A stretch of DNA of 6,924 nucleotides from Methylococcaceae bacterium NSM2-1 (lineage in GTDB: Bacteria > Pseudomonadota > Gammaproteobacteria > Methylococcales > Methylomonadaceae): NCBI GenBank assembly GCA_002256705.1, contig NQJI01000072.1, positions 1-6,924 on the forward strand, given 5' to 3'. Below are positions 1 to 6,924 of the stretch, one piece after another. A program made the position numbers and the translations under genes. Each line of letters opens with the position of its first letter. The stretch's first letter is position 1. The notes beneath the pieces are model-generated. The model saw nothing but the letters and a program-made list of their open reading frames with translations. It was not told the DNA's origin and did not search any database.

Positions 1-209
1 CAAATGCATTTCGCGATGCAGAAAAACTGCGTGGTGAAGGTGATGCAACATCTGCAGAAATTTACGCCAAGGCTTTCGGTGCGGATACTGAATTTTTTAC
101 TTTTTACCGTAGCTTAAATGCTTACAAAAAGACATTCTCAAGTTCAAGCATGATGGTGCTGGATCCTGATTCTGATTTCTTTCAGTATTTTAAGAAACAA
201 ACGAAGTAG
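1..209 (+). CDS. hflC: HflC, C-terminal fragment (HflKC membrane complex)
   Basis: Only the last 68 codons are present; the first complete codon is at position 3 and the TAG stop is at 207-209. The fragment contains the EKLRGEGDA segment, the alanine-rich IYAKAFGAD stretch and the FYRSLNAYKK segment, followed by the SMMVLDPDSDFF motif. This is the typical end of HflC in proteobacteria. HflC is a SPFH/prohibitin-family protein, anchored in the inner membrane by an N-terminal helix that lies outside the window. With HflK it forms a large periplasmic cage around the FtsH protease and modulates its activity. The visible part corresponds to the end of the long helical region plus the C-terminal tail. 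hflK would be expected just upstream, off the left edge. The downstream terminator at 262-292 suggests that this is the last gene of its transcript. The identification is by recognised motifs and by the hflC-hisZ-purA gene order. Confidence 0.93.
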   Translation, partial: NAFRDAEKLRGEGDATSAEIYAKAFGADTEFFTFYRSLNAYKKTFSSSSMMVLDPDSDFFQYFKKQTK

Positions 210-221
210 CGATAAAATGTC

Positions 222-242
222 GGGTTATGCTAACGCAAACCC
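222..242 (+). other. Bulged hairpin between hflC and the terminator
   Basis: GGGTT (222-226) pairs with AACCC (238-242), and TGC (228-230) pairs with GCA (235-237). A227 is bulged and TAAC forms the tetraloop. The hairpin sits 12 bases after the hflC stop and about 20 bases before the terminator stem. It may simply protect the hflC mRNA 3' end, or it may be part of a leader structure for hisZ. The pairing can be read directly; any function is inference. Confidence 0.45.
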
Positions 243-261
243 AGCCTGCATTTGAAAATAT

Positions 262-292
262 AAAAACGCTCCGCTTGCGGGGCGTTTTGTTT
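262..292 (+). terminator. Rho-independent terminator after hflC
   Basis: The left arm is A263-G273 (ACGCTCCG at its core) and the right arm is C278-T288 (CGGGGCGT at its core). They pair around a CTTG tetraloop with one G-T wobble (T270-G281). The run TTTTGTTT (285-292) follows. Extra A-T pairs at the base (AAAA with TTTT) lengthen the stem to about 11 bp. This is a classic intrinsic terminator. It lies only about 18 bases before the hisZ start codon, so it should separate hflC transcription from hisZ unless read-through occurs. Confidence 0.85.
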
Positions 293-309
293 GAGTGGAC
301 ACACAAAAC

Positions 310-2854
<2,545 letters not shown>

Positions 2855-2963
2855 TTGGGTGGGCTTTAACAGTATTTACTTTTAAATAGCAGTTTGGCGG
2901 ATGCATAACTCATGGATTCACTAGCAGACACTCATTAATGGCGGGCAAAAAGCTTGTACGCCT

Positions 2964-3002
2964 AACTTATTTGACCAATACGCTATATTGGTCAAATAAG
3001 TT
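2964..3002. repeat. Perfect 17-bp inverted repeat with 5-base loop
   Basis: AACTTATTTGACCAATA (2964-2980) is the exact reverse complement of TATTGGTCAAATAAGTT (2986-3002), separated by CGCTA. The structure begins 110 bases after the purA stop. It is AT-rich and is followed by TTATC rather than a T run, so it is not a textbook intrinsic terminator, although a 17-bp RNA stem would still stabilise the 3' end of the purA transcript. Other possibilities are an operator or a dispersed repeat unit. The symmetry is certain; its role is unknown. Confidence 0.85.
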
Positions 3003-3170
3003 TATCAAAAAATTTCATCCATGCACTCTGATCAGATTAGTTCCCGGGTTTTATCACTTCAGATACATAGTCAATTCATTGATGTAAATTACTATTAACC
3101 TATAAGCGCCTCAGTTGAGTAATCCAAAATCACGTTCTCTCTAATCCCTATAGATAAAGTGAGAGGAATT

Positions 3171-3197
3171 TTGAACAATCGGCACATTCTTGTTCAA
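3171..3197. repeat. 8-bp inverted repeat TTGAACAA/TTGTTCAA
   Basis: TTGAACAA (3171-3178) and TTGTTCAA (3190-3197) are exact reverse complements separated by 11 bases, so the arm centres are 19 bp apart, close to two helical turns. It lies about 140 bases before the phosphatase start, a position possible for a regulator-binding site upstream of a promoter. It does not match the FNR, LexA or Fur consensus. It could also be a weak RNA hairpin or chance. Confidence 0.5.
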
Positions 3198-3247
3198 GTT
3201 ATTAAAGTGCCTTCTACACTCCTGACTATGCCGGGATAGTAAAAAAA

Positions 3248-3276
3248 TTGATTAGCCTTGCTCTGCCAATTTTATT
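3248..3276 (+). promoter_or_regulatory. Weak candidate sigma-70 promoter for the phosphatase-hydrolase pair
   Basis: TTGATT (3248-3253) and TTTATT (3271-3276) resemble -35 and -10 boxes with a 17-bp spacer and would start RNA near 3283, about 50 bases before the gene. A better -10 by sequence, TACAAT (3287-3292), has no good -35 partner. A promoter is expected in this gap because the preceding gene ends about 480 bases earlier, but the exact boxes are uncertain. Confidence 0.3.
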
Positions 3277-3335
3277 GATCAAGCGTTACAATACCTTCAT
3301 TCGACAGGTGTAATCATTTTCAAGCGGGCATGGAT

Positions 3336-3836
3336 ATGGAAAAAATAAAAGTTCTCTTTGTTTGTATGGGCAATATTTGCCGTTCACCCACGGCTGAAGG
3401 CGTTTTTGCAAAACTTCTTAAGGAACAAGATTTAGAAGAATATTTTGTTATCGATTCGGCCGGTACCCATGCTTATCATATTGGAGAGGCACCCGACTTG
3501 CGCTCGCAACACGCGGCACTCGAACGGGATATTGAACTGGCTCATTTACGCGCCAGAAAAGTCATTATGGGGGATTTTGAGGATTTCGATTTTTTGCTGG
3601 CAATGGATGATGATAATTATCAAACGCTGATGGATGCCTGTCCCGAGGAATATAAAGACAAAATCAGTTATTTTCTTGATTACGCCCCGCATCTGGATAC
3701 ACGCGAGGTGCCTGATCCCTACTTTGGTGGAAAATATGGTTTTGAGCGAGTGTTGGATCTGGCAGAAGCCGCTTCGGTGGGGTTTTTATCAATGCTGCAG
3801 AAAACAGGGAGCATCAATGAAAAGGTTAGGCAATAA
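3336..3836 (+). CDS. Low-molecular-weight protein tyrosine phosphatase
   Basis: This cytoplasmic enzyme removes phosphate from phosphotyrosine through a cysteine-phosphate intermediate. The P-loop CMGNICRSP is at residues 10-18, with nucleophile Cys10 and Arg16 (C-x5-R), followed by TAEGVF. The general-acid loop VPDPYFGG has Asp127. DSAGTHAYHIGEAPD and LRARKV are further family landmarks. The length of 166 residues is normal or slightly long for the family. I chose the ATG at 3336 because GCGGG (3324-3328) lies 7 bases upstream and it gives the usual N-terminus MEKIKVLFVCMGN. An ATG at 3330 would add two residues but has no spaced ribosome-binding site. The second P-loop cysteine, Cys15, is the one that can form a protective disulfide in eukaryotic relatives. 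The motifs favour LMW-PTP over thioredoxin-type ArsC. No tyrosine kinase or capsule gene is nearby, so the substrate is unknown. Confidence 0.93.
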   Translation: MEKIKVLFVCMGNICRSPTAEGVFAKLLKEQDLEEYFVIDSAGTHAYHIGEAPDLRSQHAALERDIELAHLRARKVIMGDFEDFDFLLAMDDDNYQTLMDACPEEYKDKISYFLDYAPHLDTREVPDPYFGGKYGFERVLDLAEAASVGFLSMLQKTGSINEKVRQ

Positions 3837-3841
3837 GGTGG
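3835..3841 (+). promoter_or_regulatory. Ribosome-binding site overlapping the phosphatase stop
   Basis: AAGGTGG begins with the last two bases of the TAA stop (3834-3836) and lies 4 bases before the ATG at 3846. A ribosome ending the phosphatase would uncover or directly reuse this site. That supports translational coupling and fixes the start of the downstream gene. Confidence 0.7.
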
Positions 3842-3845
3842 CATC

Positions 3846-4565
3846 ATGGCAATAGTATCGAATACTGTTGGGTATCTGGATGGAGAGGTCTTGCTGGAGG
3901 CTTTCTTTGCTTTTGATGATTCATTGTCAGGTCGTAGACCCGCTGTTTTAATAAACCATACCTGGGTTGGCAGGGATGATTTTGTAGCAGAAAAAGCTAA
4001 AAAACTCGCAGAATTGGGGTATGTGGGTTTTGCGGTTGACATGTATGGTAAAGGCGTGTTGGGTTCAGGTGCTGAAGAAAATGCAAAACTCATGCAACCT
4101 TTTATGGACGACCGGCAAATGCTGCAAAAGCGTATGCATTCTGCTCTTAATGCAGTGAAATTAATGCCCTGGGTTGATGACAGTAAAATTGCTGCAATTG
4201 GTTTTTGTTTTGGCGGTTTGTGTTCGCTTGATTTAGCGAGAACGGGCGCTGATTTGAAAGGTGTGGTCAGTTTTCATGGCTTGCTGGCTGCGCCTGGCAA
4301 TACTCAGGGTAATGCCATTAAGGCAAAGATTTTAGCCTTGCATGGCCATGATGATCCTATGGTTCCAGTTGAGCAAGTGCTTGCCTTTGAACAGGAGATG
4401 ACGAAAGCGGGCGCAGACTGGCAGCTGCATACCTTTGGTAATACCATGCACGCCTTTACCAATCCGGTCGCCAATAACCCCGATTTTGGCACAGTATATC
4501 AGCCTGATGCAGACAGGCGTTCATGGCTGGCGATGGAAAATTTCCTGACTGAAATCTTTGCTTAA
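3846..4565 (+). CDS. Dienelactone hydrolase family protein
   Basis: This is a single-domain alpha/beta hydrolase of 239 residues, the normal length for the family. The nucleophile elbow GFCFGG is at residues 119-124, with Cys121 instead of the serine of most esterases; cysteine is characteristic of dienelactone hydrolases. The other triad members are Asp170 in LHGHDDPMVP and His202 in TMHAFTNP. An oxyanion-region strand, AVLINHTWVG, is at 33-42, and AVDMYGKG is at 63-70. There is no signal peptide, so it is probably cytoplasmic. Known members open 4-carboxymethylene-butenolide in chloroaromatic breakdown, but many genomic copies act on other esters or lactones, and no aromatic-degradation genes are nearby. 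The specific substrate therefore cannot be given. It starts 9 bases after the phosphatase stop and its ribosome-binding site overlaps that stop, so the two are almost certainly co-transcribed. No clear terminator follows. Confidence 0.92.
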   Translation: MAIVSNTVGYLDGEVLLEAFFAFDDSLSGRRPAVLINHTWVGRDDFVAEKAKKLAELGYVGFAVDMYGKGVLGSGAEENAKLMQPFMDDRQMLQKRMHSALNAVKLMPWVDDSKIAAIGFCFGGLCSLDLARTGADLKGVVSFHGLLAAPGNTQGNAIKAKILALHGHDDPMVPVEQVLAFEQEMTKAGADWQLHTFGNTMHAFTNPVANNPDFGTVYQPDADRRSWLAMENFLTEIFA

Positions 4566-4584
4566 CTTTAAAGCGTCAACACCT

Positions 4585-4613
4585 TCGACTCACTATCGAC
4601 TATTTGCTATAAT
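4585..4613 (+). promoter_or_regulatory. Sigma-70 promoter of gyrA
   Basis: A perfect -10 box TATAAT (4608-4613) is preceded by TGC (4605-4607), making it an extended -10. The hexamer TCGACT (4585-4590) matches the -35 consensus at four of six positions with a 17-bp spacer. RNA would start near 4620 and give a leader of about 115 bases before gyrA. A second copy of TCGACT lies at 4596-4601, 11 bases after the first, inside the spacer. Confidence 0.75.
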
Positions 4614-4693
4614 CTTCAAGTTATTTAAAGTCATGTAGTCGCACTTAACGCAAGGAATCAGGAACGGTGCGGTTGTATTTAGTCAAGAAACCA

Positions 4694-4715
4694 TACCGGT
4701 GCATTGTTATCGGTA
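4694..4715 (+). other. Small hairpin in the gyrA leader
   Basis: TACCG (4694-4698) pairs with CGGTA (4711-4715), and G4699-T4710 can add a wobble pair inside. The stem ends 12 bases before the AGGGA ribosome-binding site (4728-4732), which lies 3 bases before the gyrA ATG. A second weak pairing, CGCAC (4640-4644) with GTGCG (4667-4671), is further upstream. Both stems are short and could be chance. Confidence 0.3.
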
Positions 4716-4735
4716 CACTGTTTATATAGGGATCA

Positions 4736-6924
4736 ATGTCAAACTTCGCTAAAGAAATTATTCCTGTCAATCTCGAAGACGAGATGAAACAGTCCTATCT
4801 CGATTACGCCATGAGCGTTATCGTGGGTCGAGCCCTTCCAGATGTCAGAGATGGCCTTAAACCAGTGCATCGCCGCGTCTTATATGCGATGAGTGAGTTA
4901 GGCAACGACTGGAACAAGCCTTACAAAAAATCAGCACGTATTGTCGGTGATGTCATCGGTAAATATCATCCGCATGGCGATACGGCGGTTTATGACACCA
5001 TGGTTCGTATGGCTCAGCCTTTTTCCATGCGCTATATGCTGATTGACGGGCAAGGCAACTTCGGCTCGGTTGATGGTGATCCGCCTGCGGCTATGCGTTA
5101 TACCGAAGTGCGCATGGCTAAAATCGCACATGAACTGCTGGCGGATCTTGATAAAGAAACGGTTGATTTTATCCCTAATTATGATGAATCAGAGATACAG
5201 CCCGAGGTATTGCCCACCCGTGTGCCGAACTTACTGGTTAATGGCTCATCAGGTATTGCAGTCGGCATGGCTACAAATATACCTCCGCATAATTTGGCTG
5301 AAGTCGTCAGTGCTTGTCTGGCAATGATTGATAAACCGGATGTCACTATTTATGACTTAATGGAGCATATTCCAGGCCCGGACTTTCCCACTGCCGCCTT
5401 TATTAATGGGGCGTCGGGTATTTATACTGCTTATACGACCGGGCGAGGTAAGATTTATCTGCGCGCACGTTGTCATTTTGAGGACATAGGTGACAGCAGC
5501 CGGCAAGCGATTATCACCACAGAATTACCCTATCAGGTCAACAAAGCACGGTTGCTAGAGAAAATTGCCGAGCTGGTTAAAGAAGGCAAGCTCGAAGGCA
5601 TTTCCGGTTTGCGTGATGAATCCGATAAAGACGGCATGCGCATGGTCATCGAATTACGCCGTGGTGAAGTGCCGGAAGTCGTATTAAACAACCTCTATAA
5701 ACAGACGCAATTCCAGACAGTTTTCGGCATTAACATGGTTGCCTTGCTGAATGGTCGTCCGCACTGTATGAATCTAAGAGATATTCTCAGTGCGTTTATT
5801 GATCACAGACGGGAAATTGTCACTCGCAGAACGATCTATAATCTGCGCCGCGCACGCGAAAGAGCACATATTTTGGAAGGCCTTGCGGTAGCTTTGGCTA
5901 ATATTGATGAGATGATTGCGCTGATTAAAGCCGCGAGTAATCCAGCCGAAGCCAAAGAGGGTCTATTGGCGAAAACATGGGATGCGGGGCTGGTTTCCTC
6001 TCTGCTTGAACGCGCTGATGCAGCTCGCTCAAGACCGGAAGACTTGCCTGCTGAATTTGGTATTCTTGACGGCATTTATCGTCTTTCTGAAACCCAGGCA
6101 CAGGCTATTCTTGATCTGCGTCTGCATCGTTTAACGGGTTTAGAGCAAGATAAAATTGTCAATGAATATAAACAATTGCTGGAACAAATTGATGAGCATC
6201 TGGCTATTCTGGGTAGTGATAGCCGCTTGATGGAAGTGATCAGAGAAGAATTGGTTGCTATTAAAGAGCAGTATTCTGACCTACGCCGCACAGAAATTAT
6301 ACAGAATCAGCTGGATTTATCAGAGCAGGACTTGATTACCGAAGAGGATATGGTGGTTACCATGTCCCATGAAGGTTACGTCAAGTCTCAGCCACTGAGC
6401 GATTACAAGGCACAGCGGCGCGGGGGGCGAGGCAAATCAGCGACAGCCACTAAAGAGCTGGATTATGTTGATAAGCTGATTGTTGCCAATACTCACGATA
6501 CTATTTTGTGTTTCTCCTCCCTAGGAAAAGTCTATTGGCTGAAAGTGTATCAATTACCTGTTGCCAGTCGCGCGGCGAGAGGCAAGCCTTTTGTTAATTT
6601 ATTGCCTCTGGAGCAGGGTGAAAAAATTAATGCCATATTGCCTATCCGTGAATTCACCGAAAACAAATTCATCTTCATGGCGACTTCTGCGGGCACGGTT
6701 AAAAAGACGCCGTTAACCGAGTTTGAGCGTCAACGCACTACCGGTAAGATTGCCATCGATTTAAGGGAAGGCGATACCCTGGTAGGTGTCGCGGTAACTG
6801 ACGGCCAGCAAAATGTTTTATTGTTTGGCAGTACCGGTAAAGCCGTCTGCTTTAATGAAGCAGATGTGCGTTCCATGGGAAGAACAGCGTCTGGTGTCCG
6901 CGGAATGCGCTTGCAGGAAGGGCA
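4736..6924 (+). CDS. gyrA: DNA gyrase subunit A, 3'-truncated by the window edge
   Basis: GyrA is the DNA-cleaving subunit of the A2B2 gyrase that introduces negative supercoils using ATP. The window holds 729 codons; by comparison with the 875-residue E. coli protein, part of the C-terminal DNA-wrapping domain lies beyond the right edge. The N-terminus [17 protein letters not shown] and the [20 protein letters not shown] motif begin the breakage-reunion domain. The active-site tyrosine is Tyr122, next to Arg121, in AAMRYTE. The quinolone region [11 protein letters not shown] has Thr83 and Asp87. The GyrA box QRRGGRG is at residues 560-566. These positions coincide with E. coli numbering, so there is no net insertion or deletion up to that point. 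The gene has its own promoter (4585-4613) and a ribosome-binding site AGGGA at 4728-4732. The reading frame is intact throughout. Confidence 0.98.
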   Translation, partial: MSNFAKEIIPVNLEDEMKQSYLDYAMSVIVGRALPDVRDGLKPVHRRVLYAMSELGNDWNKPYKKSARIVGDVIGKYHPHGDTAVYDTMVRMAQPFSMRYMLIDGQGNFGSVDGDPPAAMRYTEVRMAKIAHELLADLDKETVDFIPNYDESEIQPEVLPTRVPNLLVNGSSGIAVGMATNIPPHNLAEVVSACLAMIDKPDVTIYDLMEHIPGPDFPTAAFINGASGIYTAYTTGRGKIYLRARCHFEDIGDSSRQAIITTELPYQVNKARLLEKIAELVKEGKLEGISGLRDESDKDGMRMVIELRRGEVPEVVLNNLYKQTQFQTVFGINMVALLNGRPHCMNLRDILSAFIDHRREIVTRRTIYNLRRARERAHILEGLAVALANIDEMIALIKAASNPAEAKEGLLAKTWDAGLVSSLLERADAARSRPEDLPAEFGILDGIYRLSETQAQAILDLRLHRLTGLEQDKIVNEYKQLLEQIDEHLAILGSDSRLMEVIREELVAIKEQYSDLRRTEIIQNQLDLSEQDLITEEDMVVTMSHEGYVKSQPLSDYKAQRRGGRGKSATATKELDYVDKLIVANTHDTILCFSSLGKVYWLKVYQLPVASRAARGKPFVNLLPLEQGEKINAILPIREFTENKFIFMATSAGTVKKTPLTEFERQRTTGKIAIDLREGDTLVGVAVTDGQQNVLLFGSTGKAVCFNEADVRSMGRTASGVRGMRLQEG

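Larger units (their letters stand above)
2855..3335. other. Non-coding gap between purA and the phosphatase gene
   Basis: These 481 AT-rich bases hold no convincing gene on either strand. They contain a perfect 17-bp inverted repeat (2964-3002), a 10-bp palindrome TCTGATCAGA (3027-3036), an 8-bp inverted repeat with an 11-base spacer (3171-3197), a small ACTAT/ATAGT hairpin (3225-3240) and weak promoter-like hexamers (3248-3292). I found no tRNA, rRNA, IS end or recognisable small RNA. A 49-codon open frame at 2938-3087 runs through the large inverted repeat; it has no ribosome-binding site and no recognisable product. Confidence 0.6.

Noticed and set aside
295..309. GTG at 295 as an alternative hisZ start.
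   Set aside because: It lies directly after the terminator T run with no Shine-Dalgarno sequence; the ATG at 310 leads straight into the family N-terminus.
2938..3087. 49-codon open frame in the purA-phosphatase gap (starts MAGKKLVRLTYL).
   Set aside because: No ribosome-binding site before the ATG, the frame runs through both arms of the perfect inverted repeat, and the sequence resembles no family I know. It is most likely a chance open frame in AT-rich spacer.
3171..3197. GAAC...GTTC considered as a LexA/SOS box.
   Set aside because: The half-sites are 15 bases apart, which fits no LexA operator class, and the downstream genes are not SOS genes.
3225..3247. ACTAT/ATAGT hairpin followed by an A run, considered as a terminator.
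   Set aside because: The stem is 5 bp. On the + strand it is followed by A, not T, and on the - strand the T run precedes the hairpin, so it cannot act as an intrinsic terminator in either direction.
3275..3282. TTGATCAA considered as an FNR box.
   Set aside because: FNR sites need four bases between TTGAT and ATCAA; here the half-sites overlap with no spacer.
3336..3836. Arsenate reductase (ArsC) instead of tyrosine phosphatase.
   Set aside because: The P-loop CMGNICRSPTAEGVF and the DPYFGG acid loop are those of tyrosine phosphatases; the extra resolving cysteine pair of ArsC is missing and there are no ars neighbours.
5836..6291. Two open frames on the minus strand inside gyrA.
   Set aside because: They are antisense shadows of the intact, highly conserved gyrA frame.

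Overview
The window is a piece of a gammaproteobacterial chromosome made almost entirely of housekeeping genes on the + strand. By eye the base composition is moderate, somewhat below 50% G+C. The order hflC-hisZ-purA is the order known from Pseudomonas and related beta/gammaproteobacteria. Protein style and base composition would fit a gammaproteobacterium such as a methanotroph of the Methylomonas/Methylobacter group, but that placement is inference; no diagnostic gene such as a methane monooxygenase is present.

Layout. Positions 1-209 hold the 3' end of hflC, the membrane-anchored prohibitin-like partner of HflK. A compact hairpin and a good Rho-independent terminator (262-292) follow. hisZ (310-1548) comes next, then purA 13 bases later (1562-2854); these two probably form one transcription unit. 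Positions 2855-3335 carry no convincing gene but contain a perfect 17-bp inverted repeat (2964-3002) and a second, smaller inverted repeat (3171-3197). A two-gene unit follows: a low-molecular-weight protein tyrosine phosphatase (3336-3836) and a dienelactone hydrolase family protein (3846-4565), whose ribosome-binding site overlaps the phosphatase stop codon. A 170-base leader with a recognisable sigma-70 promoter precedes gyrA (4736 onward), which runs off the right edge after 729 codons.

How they work together. HisZ is the regulatory subunit of the short-form ATP phosphoribosyltransferase (HisG+HisZ), which starts histidine synthesis from ATP and PRPP and returns AICAR to purine synthesis. 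PurA commits IMP to AMP. Their adjacency joins two enzymes that draw on or refill the adenylate pool. The phosphatase and hydrolase are probably translationally coupled, but their substrates cannot be read from the sequence. GyrA is the DNA-breaking subunit of DNA gyrase.

I see no defence system, mobile element, CRISPR array, prophage or other new system here. The observations most worth checking are non-coding: the 17-bp palindrome after purA, the terminator placed almost on top of the hisZ start, and the inverted repeat upstream of the phosphatase.
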